Positions 1 through 10,315 are shown, counted from the stretch's first letter. The stretch: 64,000 nucleotides of DNA from GCA-2746605 sp963710615 (GCA_963710615.1 CAVQBF010000031.1:248001-312000), one strand, 5' to 3'. The notes: generated by a model from the letters alone, not told the origin. A program made the numbers and translations.

Positions 1-1073
1 AGTTTATTGATATAAGAAAAAGTATGTTCCCCTTTTTCAATCATTTCAATTCCTTCAAGAAGTTTAGTGTTTCCAATTCTGCAAGGTGTACATTGTCCGC
101 ATGATTCTTCAACAAAAAATTCCATAAAGTTTTTTAGAACTTTTAACATATTTCTACTTTCATTGAATATTATTACTGAACCACCAGTTGCAACATCTTC
201 ATATGCTAACATTCTATCAAATTGAGATTTTGGGTAACAATACCCTGAAGCACCGCCAATTTGAACGGCTTTAGTATTCTTTGCACCAACAAGATTCAAT
301 AATTCATTAATTGTTGTTCCCCAAGGTAATTCATAGACACCCGGATTTTCACAGTCACCTGAAACTGAAAACAATTTTGAACCGGATGATTTCTCAGTTC
401 CAACTTCTTTAAACCACTCTGAACCTTTAAGAATAATATGCGGTATTGTAGCTAATGTTTCTACATTATTTACTGAAGTTGGTTTTCCATTGTAACCTGT
501 ATTTACTGGGTAAGGAGGTCTGTTTCTTGCTTCTCCTCTATGACCTTCCAAAGACTCAATAAGGGCAGTTTCTTCGCCGCAGACATAAGCTCCTGAACCT
601 AAGAAAATTTGAATATCGAAATCAGAATCCTTCTTTGCCAAGGATATCTTTACCCAATAAATTATCTTTTCTCATTTCTTCTAAATAATCTTGAAGCGGT
701 TTTAATAAATATTCGTATTCACCTCTAAGATAAACAATACCTACTTTTGCACCTATTGTGTAACCAGCAATAACCATTCCGTCAAAAACTAATTCAGGAT
801 ATTCAACCAATAATACTCTATCCTTAAATGTTCCAGGTTCGCCTTCATCAGCATTACAGATTATATATTTTTCGTCACTGATTGATGCGGCTGTTAACAT
901 CCATTTTGTAGATGTTGGAAATCCGGCTCCACCTCTACCTTTTAGTTTAGACATCTTTTATTTCGAATAAAATTTCATCTCGTTCTCATAGAGACTGCTT
1001 TTATTATACCTCCTCCTCTTTTATATTCAGAGAAGATTACTTTTCCTGTTCTTTCTTTTTTAATTTTTTCCAT
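1..1073 (-). CDS. NuoF-like NADH-binding flavoprotein subunit (partial, frameshifted)
   Basis: This is the 51-kDa type (NuoF/HydB) subunit that binds FMN, NAD(H) and a [4Fe-4S] cluster. The reading frame shows the FMN/NAD glycine-rich motif GRGGAGFPT, then CNADEGEPGTFKDR, GSGAYVCGEETALIESLEG, and the cluster motif ESCGQCTPCRIG close to the window edge, where the gene runs off. The ATG at 1073 follows a strong AGAGGTG ribosome site that overlaps the end of the NuoE-like gene. The frame is broken at about 624, 952 and 981. Removing one base at each point restores a continuous NuoF sequence, so I read these as assembly errors. It lacks the long N-terminal thioredoxin-like domain of HydB. It is the last visible gene of the hydrogenase operon and duplicates the hydB function encoded at 7668-9641. 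Confidence 0.85.
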
Positions 1074-1081
1074 TTTCACCT

Positions 1082-1558
1082 CTACTTAACTTCATTCAGA
1101 AGCTGAACTGCTTTTTCTGGTGTTAATCGAGTATAAACCCGATCATTAATTGACATAGCTGGAGCAACATCGCATAGGCCTAAACAGTTGGCATATTCAA
1201 CAGTAAATTTTTTGTCTTTTGTTGTTTCCCCAATTTTAATTCCTAATTCTCTTTCAATAGCTTTTTCAATTGCTGCTTTCCCTTTCATTTCGCAAGATAT
1301 TGTTTTGCATAATTCGTACAATATTTCTACCTTTTGGTGTCTGAATTAAGAAATGCATAAAATGAAATAACACTATAAACTTCCACAGGTTGAATATTTA
1401 AATGACGTGCTACTTCTTGCTGCGCATAATCAGAAATGTATCTGTGCTTTTTCTGAATTTCGTGAAGAATTGTGAGTAAAGCTGATCGTATCATCTCCAT
1501 ATTCTTAACTAAAGATTCAATTTCTTCAGCTAAAGAAGTTTTTTCTTCAACTAAGCAT
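1082..1558 (-). CDS. NuoE-like [2Fe-2S] subunit (frameshifted)
   Basis: This is a 24-kDa NuoE/HydC-type thioredoxin-fold protein carrying one [2Fe-2S] cluster, expected to pair with the NuoF-like product that follows it. The N-terminal helical part reads from about 1550 to 1341 (HEIQKKHRYISDYA, then VEVYSVISFYAF). The cluster cysteines are in the C-terminal part as CKTISC (C-x4-C) and CLGLC (C-x3-C). The frame breaks at about 1341 and 1313, each restored by removing one base, and probably once more just after the start. The ATG at 1558 is chosen because a GGGAG ribosome site lies about 7 bases upstream. Its stop codon is 8 bases before the nuoF-like start. Confidence 0.8.
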
Positions 1559-1579
1559 TTTAGTTTCTCCCAATAACTT

Positions 1580-1947
1580 CTAGTTTAATAAACTTTTTAC
1601 CTTTTGAATCAGTTCTTCAGATGATATTGGTTTTTCAACAAAATCATCTACCGGTACTAATTCATTTGCCCCAAACTGCAATCCAATAGTTTTGGAAATA
1701 GAAGTGTACATTAAAATTGGAATTTTCGGGACATCTTTTTTAAACTCTTGTGCCAAAAAGAAACCATCATCTGGTTCATCCATCATAACGTCTAAAATTA
1801 TTAAATCGGGATGATTTTTCCTTAACAATATCAAAACCTGTTATTGGATTATTTGCTGTAATTACCTCATATCCATTAGCTTCTAAAATCAGTGTACTCG
1901 CTTCTAAGGATATCAGGATCATCATCAATTACGGCGATTAGTGCCAT
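1580..1947 (-). CDS. Single-domain response regulator (CheY-like, frameshifted)
   Basis: This is a receiver-only protein of about 120 residues with no output domain. The acidic triad VIDDDPD is at the N-terminus, the phospho-acceptor motif LIILDVMMD is in the middle, and the conserved lysine is in FVEKPIS near the end. The frame is interrupted at about 1834 and 1903. Single-base removals join the start MALIAVIDDD to the 84-residue open C-terminal part. A GGAGAA ribosome site precedes the ATG. It follows the REC-PAS kinase by 14 bases in the same operon, so it is probably a phosphorelay partner of the operon's kinases. Without a DNA-binding domain it must act by protein-protein contact or phosphate shuttling. 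Confidence 0.8.
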
Positions 1948-1961
1948 ATTTTCTCCTATAT

Positions 1962-3453
1962 TTAGTTGATATATTTATTTAAATGGAAAATAGTATTAGT
2001 GAACTTTGTTCCTTTTTCTAACTCACTTTCAACCTTAATTTGACCATGATTAGCTTCAACTAATCTTTTAACTATCGATAAGCCTAAACCCGTACCACTA
2101 ATCTGCTCTTGTATATTGATTTTTAGCTCTAAAAAATTGTTCAAATAATCTATTCTTATCCTCTTCCTTTAATCCAATACCAGTATCTTCAATTTCAATA
2201 ACAACAAAATTATCTTTTGTAAAAGTATTTATAATTATTTTACCATTCTAGCCTATTATACTTTACAGCATTGCTGATAAGATTATTAATAATTTTAGTT
2301 ACTTCTGTTTTATCTAATTTTAATAATGGGAGATTTTCTTCTATATTAATATCTATATTAAGATTTTTCTTTTTGATCTCAAGTTCTTGTAAATCAATTG
2401 CTTGTTCAACAATTTCTGATAAATTAATATCTTCAATTTCTCTTCGTTTAACATTCAGTTTCCATACGCGAAATATCCAGTAAATCATTTACCATTTCAA
2501 CGGATCTTTTTAATCTAAAATCTGATCTATTAATATATTCTACTCTTTTTTCATCGGGAATATTTATTGATTTATCTTTGAGAATATCCAGATAACCAAG
2601 AACTGCTGCCATAGGTGTTTTTAGTTCATGTGCAACCATTGATACAAATTGAGATTTTAGGTGTTCAATCTGTTTTAATCCAGTAATGTTCTTTAAAACA
2701 ACAACAACTCCTGCAAATGTTCCATCAGGATGAGGTACAGGAGAGCATGTGGCTTCAATTACTAATTTCCCTTCCGGTAATATTTCAACTTCTGTTGTAT
2801 ATGATTTTATTGTTGAATTTTCTTCAAATAATTTTTCTACCAATTCTGTTATTTGATGCGGGAGTTTACCAAGTATATTATCTTCAATTGTGATCTTTTC
2901 GAATTGCAATTTATTGTAAGCATGCTCTATTAAAGTAAACTACTTTACCTTCCTTATTAACGAGCAATACACCACTGCTAATAGACTCAATAATTGTGTT
3001 TAGTCTGCTCTTTTCATGAGCAATAGCTAATAGATTTCTTTCTCTTTCCTTTCTTAATTCCTCTGCTTCGAGAAGAAGTTTGCGTTGGGTAAAACCTTTT
3101 TCTATTTGGTGAAGGAAATCTTCGGGAGTAAATGGCTTAAGAATATAATTAAAAGCACCAAGACGAGTTGCCTCAATAGCTGTCTCGTAACTGGCATAGG
3201 CAGTAACTATAAAGCAAACTGTTGAAGGTTTATTATTTTTAATTTCTCTTAAAACTTCTAGACCATCAATGTCAGGCATTTTAAGATCAATTAGAACTAA
3301 GTCGAAATCTGATTTAAGACCTTGAGTAATACCATCCGTTCCATTTTCAGCAGTTTCTACTGCATAACCTTTCCTGGAAAGCAATTTTTGCGTTCCAAGC
3401 CTTAAACCTCTTTCGTCTTCAACAATTAATATTTTTGGATAATTATTATCCAT
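1962..3453 (-). CDS. Hybrid REC-PAS-histidine kinase (frameshifted)
   Basis: This protein has an N-terminal receiver (residues about 7-120, Asp56 in LIDLKMPD, Lys in ILKPFTPED). A helical linker and a PAS domain follow (ESISSGVLLVNKEGKVVYFN to VVVLKNITG). Next come HisKA with the phospho-accepting His in MVAHELKTPM and a HATPase_c domain (N box ISNAVKYN, G boxes DTGIGL and GTGLGLSIVKRL). The frame breaks at about 2923, 2452, 2250 and 2103. Removing one base at each point gives a continuous kinase, so a single intact gene is likely. Having REC in front of the kinase suggests that another kinase of the operon feeds it. It has no transmembrane segment and is therefore cytoplasmic. The signal sensed by the PAS domain is unknown. 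Confidence 0.85.
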
Positions 3454-3498
3454 AGTCTAGAGAGATTTCTCTCTTTTATATTAAAAATGCATAATTAG

Positions 3499-3903
3499 CT
3501 ATTCATAGAACTTGTTAATTTTTGAAACAAGTTCATCAATTACCACAGGTTTATTCAATAAACCGTCACATTTAATCCATTTCTTTTCTTCTTTAGTTGA
3601 GGTACTAAATTTAAATCCGGTTTCATAGGTAGCAGATGTTAAAATATAAACTGGAATATTTTTACCTATATCAATTTTTTTTATTTTATGACAAAGTACA
3701 AATCCACTATCGTGCTCTTCCATAATCAAATCAATTATTGCAGCATCGGGCTTCACTTCCTCATACTTTTCAAGTCCTTCTTTTACTGATTCAGCTGTAA
3801 ATACTTCAACACCTTTTGATTCGAGCAATGTTCTATTTTGTTCAAGTAAATCTATATCATCATCAACTAAAAGTACTTTTTTAACTTTTTCATTCAATTG
3901 CAT
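3499..3903 (-). CDS. Single-domain response regulator
   Basis: This is an intact 134-residue receiver protein. It shows the acidic cluster LLVDDDIDLL, a phospho-acceptor Asp at about residue 58 (AIIDLIMEEHDSG), a conserved Thr/Ser in YILTSA and a Lys in LLNKPV. A short insertion between strand 4 and helix 4 (about 15 residues, FSTSTKEEKKW) is typical of receivers found beside hydrogenase-linked kinases, although I cannot confirm this by alignment. Its start overlaps the end of the upstream H-domain kinase by about 10 bases, implying translational coupling and that this kinase is its phosphodonor. No output domain is present. Confidence 0.88.
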   Translation of the reverse strand: MQLNEKVKKVLLVDDDIDLLEQNRTLLESKGVEVFTAESVKEGLEKYEEVKPDAAIIDLIMEEHDSGFVLCHKIKKIDIGKNIPVYILTSATYETGFKFSTSTKEEKKWIKCDGLLNKPVVIDELVSKINKFYE

Positions 3904-5905
3904 TCTATATTCTCCTTAATAAAATCTCTTTTCATTCCTTTGTTAATTGGTAGAGTTAATATAAACACTGATCCCTCTCCCACTTTACTTTTGACCGTAA
4001 TATTTCCTTTGTGCATTTTAATAATGCCATAGCTAATAGCTAGTCCTAGACCTGTGCCTTTACCAATTTTTTTAGTTGTAAAAAATGGTTCAAATAATTT
4101 ATTTATATTACTCTCCGGTATTCCACATCCGGTATCTTTAATTTCAATAATTAAATCGTTATTGATGGTAGTAAGATTAACATGTACTTCTTTTTTTCTG
4201 ATTCTTCCAAAGATTCGCAAGCATTTGTAATAAGATTAACAAGTACTTGTCTTATTTGGTCAGAATCAAAATTGTAGTTTTCTTCAATAAGATTTGAATT
4301 AAAAAATAAATCAATATTTCCAAAGCTTGGATTTAGCTTAATTGACTTAATTATGTCGTTTAATAATTTGATTATATTAACATTCCTTAATTCAAGTTTC
4401 CCTTGTCGAGCAAAATTTAATAAATTCGAAACAATAGCTTTACATCTATTTGTCTCATCAATGATCATCTTAAGATCTTCCACATTGGAGTTATTTTCTT
4501 TTAATTTTTCTATATCTTCCTTGAGCATAGAAGAATATAATAAAATTGTTCCAAGAGGATTATTAATCTCATGGGCAACACCAGCAGCCAACTGACCTAT
4601 GGAAGCTAACTTTTCTGCATTCTGCAATTGGATTTGAGTTTCTTTTAATTCGGTGTATGCAAGTTCCAGTTTATCAATCAAAAATGGTAGACACATATCT
4701 TTTTCTGCAATTCCTTTGGCAATATTAATAGCGTATTCCCTGCATGTCTTGTAACCACATGAACCACAGTTAAGTTCGTCTTGTTTTGTGTACTTATTTG
4801 TTTCTGCAAGAATTTCTCTAATTTGTTCTTCTGCAGGCATTGGTATTCGTTGAGATTTACTTTTAAACTTTCTATTAAGATCAATGTTTCTGCTATTATA
4901 TATTTCACTTTTCCAAACATTTTTATCTACGTGAGTAATATTTTCTTCTATGTATTCAATTACTTTTTCTCTTCTTGAATAATAGTTCATATCACTTTCA
5001 ATAGCAGGACCGCTTATGCAGCCTTCACAAAAAAGCACATCAACAAATTTTGATTTTATTTTTCCTTCGGAAATATCTTTTATTAACTCTTCTATCTTTT
5101 CTTTTCCGTCAACCACAATTACATCTTTAGATAAAACATCTGAATTATAGCTTGCAGTTTTTAATAAACCTCCTGAAATAGGGTAAGATTTTCCCATATG
5201 TGCATAGGGCGGATCAAAGTAAGAATCTTTGAATGAGTTCAAATCTATTTTAAGATGATTAAAAAGATCGTTAAGTTCAGTAAATGTAATTACTGCATCT
5301 ATTGAACCTTCAACTTCTTCATCAACATATTCACTTTTTTTAGCAACGCATGGACCAATAAAAACTACCTTAGAATCACTCCCATATTTATTTTTAAGAT
5401 ATCTGCCCATTGCAATCATTGGGGAAACAATTTCAGCTAAGTTACCGACTAAATTTTCAAAGTATTTTTCAATGTAATTATTTACTGCAGGACATGGTGA
5501 ACTAATAATTAGCTTCCCATTTTTACCTTCTAAATACTTTTTATATTTCTCACTTATAAGATCAGCACCGAATGAAGTCTCCATCACTTCAGAAAAACCA
5601 ATAGATTTTAGAGCATTTGGAATTTTTTTATAAGTATCAGGATATGATGCTACAAAAGCCGGAGCAACAATTGCCATCGTTTTATGATTGGGAATAAATC
5701 TATTTAAGACTTCATCAACATCACTTATTATTTGTTTAGCTCCCAAAGCACAAACTTTTACACAATGTCCGCAGCTAATACATCTATTAGCTAGCACATG
5801 AGCTTGTCCACCATAAACTCTTATAGCTTTTGCGGGACATTCTCTAACACAAGAATAACATCTCTTGCATTTTTGTTCAATTGTACTGACAATTCCAGTA
5901 ATCAT
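3894..5905 (-). CDS. [FeFe]-hydrogenase-like H-domain sensor histidine kinase (one frameshift)
   Basis: This is a cytoplasmic sensor kinase with a hydrogenase-like input. Domains in order are: two [4Fe-4S] ferredoxin motifs (C13, C16, C19, C23 and C42, C45, C48, C52); an [FeFe]-hydrogenase large-subunit-like domain (about 70-330) with SSPCP at C138, GPCVAKKSE at C186 and FCEGC at C293/C296; a further Fe-S motif (C380, C383, C388, C405); then HisKA with GVAHEINNP (His445) and HATPase (GTGLGLAISYG). The four H-cluster ligand positions look kept. The cysteine that acts as proton relay in true hydrogenases (the first C of TSCCP) is Pro here. Near 4191-4197 a run of seven A on the coding strand should probably be eight, which joins the 584-residue part to the ATPase domain. 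It lies 9 bases after hydA, so it is probably a sensor of H2 or of redox state. Confidence 0.87.
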
Positions 5906-5914
5906 TTTAATTGT

Positions 5915-7649
5915 CTAATTTTTATTCCTCAGCAAATCTCTTCTATTAACATAGGTAGTATGAAGTATTTTATGAGCTTTATGACTGTTCGGTTCTTCAA
6001 AATATTCATCGTAAATCTTTTGTACTGATTCATTTTCGTGCGATCTTCTATGCTTCATTTTTTCATCAATATCATAAAGAACTTTTATACGCTGCTTAAT
6101 TTTTTCAGTCTTTTGATGAATCGGTTGACCGCCACCGTTTATACATCCACCTGGACAAGCCATTACCTCAATAAAATGATATTTTGACTCACCATTTTCA
6201 ATCTGATCAAGAATTGGATCTACATTTCCAATTCCGTTTACAACTGCAACACTTACAATTGTGCCATTTATATCTATAGTACTTTCTTTTATACCGTCCA
6301 TCCCTCGAATATCCGATAGTTCAAGATTTTGAAGTTCCTCTCCAGTCAATTTAAAGTATGCGGTTCTTAAAGCTGCTTCCATAACTCCTCCGGAAGTCCC
6401 AAAAATTGCAGCTGCACCAGTAGATTCCCCAAGAGGATTATCAAATTCTGATTCAGGTAAATCTTCAAACTCAATTCCCGATATCTTAAATAATCTAACT
6501 AATTCTCTAGTAGTCAAAACTGAATCAACATCTTGCAAATTTTCCTCATTCAGTTCAGGTCTATCAGATTCGAACTTCTTAACAGTACAGGGCATAATAG
6601 AGACCACAAACATATCTTCTGGTATTTAGACCGGTTTTTTCTGCATAGTACGTTTTTAGAACGGCTCCTTCCATTTCATGAGGTGATTTACATGTTGATA
6701 CATGATCTAAGACTTGAGGACGATTCTGTTCAACATATTTTACCCAACCCGGGCAGCAGCTTGTAAACATAGGTAAAGAACCACCCGTTGAAATTCTGCT
6801 TATCAGTTCTGTTGCTTCTTCCATTATGGTTAGATCGGCAGCAAAATTTGTGTCAAAAACATAGTTAAAACCGAGTCTTTTTAATGCTGTAACTAGCTGA
6901 CCTGTTACGTTAGTACCCAATGGCATATTATATTCCTCACCAATTGATGCTCTAACAGCTGGTGCAATCTGAACTATGGGAATTTTAGTTTTGTCATTTA
7001 ATGCGTTAGTAACTTCTTTAAGGGAACTTTTCTCTCTCAAAGCTGCAGTTGGACAAACAAGAATACATTGTCCGCATAAAATACAATCGCTTACATTCAA
7101 ACCTTTGTTATAAGGTGTTGTAACGTTACTTCTAAATCCACGATTAGTAAAATCAATTGCTCCTACTTTTTGGACTTCATTGCATGTGCGAACACATCTA
7201 CCACATAAAATACATTTTGCAGGATCCCTTTCCATTGAAGCACTAGATATATCAATTGCATGACATTTACTTTCACCAATGTATCTATGCTCACGTATGC
7301 TATATTGCTCAGAGAAATCTTGAAGTTCGCAGTTTTTATTTCTTACGCAAATCAAACAATCTTGCGGATGATTTTCGATTAATAATTCAACGATAGTTTT
7401 TCTAGCTTGTCTAACTCTCGGAGAATTTGTTTCTACTTTCATTCCATTAGCAACAGGATAAGCGCAGCTTGGTGTCAATCCTCTTGTCCCTTCAACTTCA
7501 ACAACGCACATTCTACATGCTCCTGTCGGGAGCATATCTTTCATATGACATAATGTTGGTATGCTAATTCCAACAGATTTAGCTGCATCCAGGATTGTCA
7601 TTCCTTCTTCGGCGTTAACTTTGATATTATTTATTTGTAATTCTACCAT
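5915..7649 (-). CDS. hydA: [FeFe]-hydrogenase catalytic subunit HydA (one frameshift)
   Basis: This is the catalytic subunit of a trimeric NAD-linked [FeFe]-hydrogenase, about 577 residues once one base is removed at about 6634. The N-terminus has a [2Fe-2S] ferredoxin domain (C34, C45, C48, C62), then the His/Cys cluster motif (H94, C98, C101, C107) and two [4Fe-4S] motifs (C146-C156 and C189-C199). All three H-cluster signatures are canonical: FTSCCPGW (about 296-302), IMPCTVKKFE, and EVMACPGGCINGGGQP, so the enzyme should be active. The single break falls between the first and second signatures, and removing one A restores the frame. HydB and HydC are encoded immediately upstream. The maturases HydEFG are not in this window. 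The trimeric HydABC family is known to couple H2 with NAD(H) and often ferredoxin (electron bifurcation). Bifurcation itself is inferred here. Confidence 0.93.
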
Positions 7650-7667
7650 TTTATCTCCAAATTCTAA

Positions 7668-9641
7668 TTATGCTGCTTCAATTGCGTCGAATCTGCAAGT
7701 TTCAACACACATTCCACATTTAATACATTGTGATTCAACAATTGTATATGGATGTTTAGGTTCACCGACAATTGCTTCTGAAGGACATTTTCTAGCACAA
7801 AGTCCGCAACCGTTACAACTTTCAACAACCACCCTGTAGGTTAAAAGTTCTTTACAAACACCGGCTTCGCATTTCCTTTCAAATAAATGACTTTCATATT
7901 CTTCGGGAAAGTATCTTAATCCTGAAAGAACAGGATTTGGAGCAGTTTGTCCCAATCCGCAAAGTGATGTATCTTTAATAACTTCTGCAAGACGTTCAAG
8001 ATGAATAATTCCTTTAAATCTTTGTAGCTGATCTAATTTATTTTTAGTATCTCTGTAACTAACAGGTATTCTTTCAATAATTTCCAACATTCTCTTTGTT
8101 CCTTCACGACAAGGAACACATTTTCCGCAAGATTCATTTTGAATAAAAGTTAGGAAAAATTTAGCAACATCAACCATGCAAGTTCCTTCATCCATAACAA
8201 CAAATCCACCGGATCCCATCATAGCACCAACAATTTTAAGCGATTCATAATCAACTTGAGTATCCAAGACACTTTCAGGTAAACATCCGCCGGATGGACC
8301 GCCAATTTGTACTGCCTTGAATTTCTTGCCGTTTGCAATTCCGCCAGCAATATCAAATACAACTTCTCGAAGAGTTATTCCCATTGGTACTTCAACTAAA
8401 CCACTGTACTCTACCATTCCGCTTAAAGCAAAAACTTTAGTACCTTTACTTGATTCTGTCCCGATGCTTGAGAACCAATCGGAACCATTTGCAATAATTG
8501 CAGCTACATTTGCAAATGTTTCAACATTATTTATTATGGTTGGTTTGCCCCATAAACCGGATTCAACCGGATAAGGTGGACGAGGTTTTGGCATTCCTCT
8601 TTTACCTTCAATTGACGCAATTAGTGCTGTTTCTTCGCCGCAGACAAATGCTCCTGCCCCTTTTTTAATTTTCATTGTAAAATTGAATCCGCTGCCTAAA
8701 ATATTTTCACCCAGCAAACCGTATTCTTCGCATAGTTTTATCGTATTCTCTAATCTTTCAATTGCTAATGGATATTCAGCTCTGCAGTATATATAACCGA
8801 AGCAAGCCCCTATTGCATAAGCACCAATTATCATTCCTTCTACTAATCTGAATGGATCGCTTTCCAAAATTGATCTATCCATAAAGGCGCCTGGATCTCC
8901 TTCATCGGCATTACAGATGATATACTTTACATCACCAGCTTGCTTATATGCAAATTCCCATTTCTTGCCTGTTGGGAATCCACCGCCGCCTCGTCCTCTT
9001 AATCCACTTTTTGAGATTTCATTTACAACATCTAGAGATGAAAGATTGTTTAAGGTAATATCCAACGCTTTGAAGCCTCCGCTTGCTATATATTCATCTA
9101 TTGAAGTTGGATCAATTATCCCACAATTCTCTAAAACGATTTTCTTTTGGCGTCTAAAAAATGGAATATCGTTTATATATTTGACACCTTCAACACCTTC
9201 ATCGTGTGAACCCAGCAATTTTTCTAGGTAAATGTCTTGTTCAACAATTGTTTTTCTAATTAAGGTTGGAACATCTTTAGCAGTAATTTCACAATAAGAA
9301 ATTCGACTCTCTCCCGGAAGTTTAATATCTACTATTACTTCTTTTGCACAGAAACCGATGCAGCCAGTTGGAACAATTTCAGCAGTTAAATTTAATTTTT
9401 GCAATTCATTTTCAATTGCTTCTTTAACTTTCTGCGCTCCTGAAGCTAATCCGCAAGTACCCATTCCAATAAAAATTATCGGATATTCGTGTATTTCGTA
9501 CTTCAATTTTTTATTTAATGATTCAATTTCATTTTTTGTATCAACGGAAATACCATCATAACTATTATCACTACAGCACTTAATAAAATTTTTATGATCA
9601 GTTAAATTTGCTTGATCTAATATTTCTTTGAATGATTTCAT
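7668..9641 (-). CDS. hydB: NAD-linked [FeFe]-hydrogenase diaphorase subunit HydB
   Basis: This intact 657-residue NuoF-type subunit binds FMN, NAD(H) and several Fe-S clusters. The N-terminal thioredoxin-like domain (about 50-130) carries cysteines at 63, 94 and 98. The core has GRGGGGFPTGKKW, CNADEGDPGAFMDR and GAGAFVCGEETALIASIEG. The [4Fe-4S] motif ESCGKCVPCREG is followed by SLCGLGQ. A C-terminal bacterial ferredoxin domain holds two [4Fe-4S] sites, CNGCGLCARKCP and CIKCGMCVETC. This extended architecture is that of HydB in HydABC complexes rather than respiratory NuoF. Its ATG overlaps the hydC stop (ATGA), and hydA follows 18 bases later. Confidence 0.95.
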   Translation of the reverse strand: MKSFKEILDQANLTDHKNFIKCCSDNSYDGISVDTKNEIESLNKKLKYEIHEYPIIFIGMGTCGLASGAQKVKEAIENELQKLNLTAEIVPTGCIGFCAKEVIVDIKLPGESRISYCEITAKDVPTLIRKTIVEQDIYLEKLLGSHDEGVEGVKYINDIPFFRRQKKIVLENCGIIDPTSIDEYIASGGFKALDITLNNLSSLDVVNEISKSGLRGRGGGGFPTGKKWEFAYKQAGDVKYIICNADEGDPGAFMDRSILESDPFRLVEGMIIGAYAIGACFGYIYCRAEYPLAIERLENTIKLCEEYGLLGENILGSGFNFTMKIKKGAGAFVCGEETALIASIEGKRGMPKPRPPYPVESGLWGKPTIINNVETFANVAAIIANGSDWFSSIGTESSKGTKVFALSGMVEYSGLVEVPMGITLREVVFDIAGGIANGKKFKAVQIGGPSGGCLPESVLDTQVDYESLKIVGAMMGSGGFVVMDEGTCMVDVAKFFLTFIQNESCGKCVPCREGTKRMLEIIERIPVSYRDTKNKLDQLQRFKGIIHLERLAEVIKDTSLCGLGQTAPNPVLSGLRYFPEEYESHLFERKCEAGVCKELLTYRVVVESCNGCGLCARKCPSEAIVGEPKHPYTIVESQCIKCGMCVETCRFDAIEAA

Positions 9642-10123
9642 GCAACACTCACATTTTTATTTTCTTCTTTTTTCGCCATGTTTTTATACTTCTTAATTAT
9701 TTTGGGAATTTCATTAACTGTAACTCTCCCAAAATATTCTTCATTGATATTTATAACAGGTGCAATACTGCAAGCACCAATGCATGCAACAGTTTCTAAT
9801 GTAAATACTTTATCACGTGTAGTACAACCAGCCGGAACCCCTAATTCATTCTCAAGAGCAATTAAAACATTGGCAGAATTTTTAACATGGCAAGCGGTTC
9901 CCCGACAAACCCTTATAACATATTTGCCAAGCGGAGCTAATCTGAACTGATTATAAAAAGTTGCAACTCCATAAACACTGGCAAAAGGCATATTAACAAA
10001 CTCAGATACTTGCGCAAGAATATCTTCCGGAAGATAACCGTAAGCTTCTTGAATATCTTGTAGAAGCGGAATTAAGCAGCTTCTATCATTTTTTGCATAA
10101 TTTTCTGTGATTTTTTCGTACAT
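9638..10123 (-). CDS. hydC: NAD-linked [FeFe]-hydrogenase subunit HydC (NuoE family)
   Basis: This intact 161-residue NuoE-type protein is the first gene of the hydrogenase operon. It has the N-terminal helical bundle (CLIPLLQDIQEAYGYLPE, VYGVATFYNQF) and the thioredoxin fold with one [2Fe-2S] site, CRGTAC (C-x4-C) and CIGAC (C-x3-C). The usual family length is about 160 residues. It passes electrons within the HydABC trimer. The ATG at 10123 lies about 27 bases downstream of the transcription start expected from the sigma-54 promoter at 10160-10175. Confidence 0.95.
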   Translation of the reverse strand: MYEKITENYAKNDRSCLIPLLQDIQEAYGYLPEDILAQVSEFVNMPFASVYGVATFYNQFRLAPLGKYVIRVCRGTACHVKNSANVLIALENELGVPAGCTTRDKVFTLETVACIGACSIAPVININEEYFGRVTVNEIPKIIKKYKNMAKKEENKNVSVA

Positions 10124-10159
10124 GATTTTCTCAATAAATTTCTAATATTACCTCTTTTG

Positions 10160-10175
10160 TGCAATTTATATGCCA
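10160..10175 (-). promoter_or_regulatory. Sigma-54 (RpoN) -24/-12 promoter of the hyd operon
   Basis: On the minus strand the sequence TGGCATATAAATTGCA matches the sigma-54 consensus TGGCAY-R-N4-TTGCW at every fixed position, with correct spacing. It lies 37 bases upstream of the hydC ATG and points into the operon. Sigma-54 promoters require an AAA+ enhancer-binding activator. None is encoded in this window, and the operon's own receivers lack output domains. Confidence 0.75.
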
Positions 10176-10315
10176 AACAAGATATTTGGGTAATATTATG
10201 TTTAATTAACTTAAAAACATCTAAAATTGATCAGTAATTTAAATTTTTCCTATGTTTTAGAAATTACTTTATGTTTTTCTAATAATTGATATTTATAAAA
10301 CAGTTTATAGGGTAA

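Noticed and set aside
600..3000. Pseudogenisation of the operon's distal genes
   Set aside because: All changes are one extra base, restored reading frames keep family motifs intact, and no in-frame stop or large deletion remains. Error is more likely than decay.
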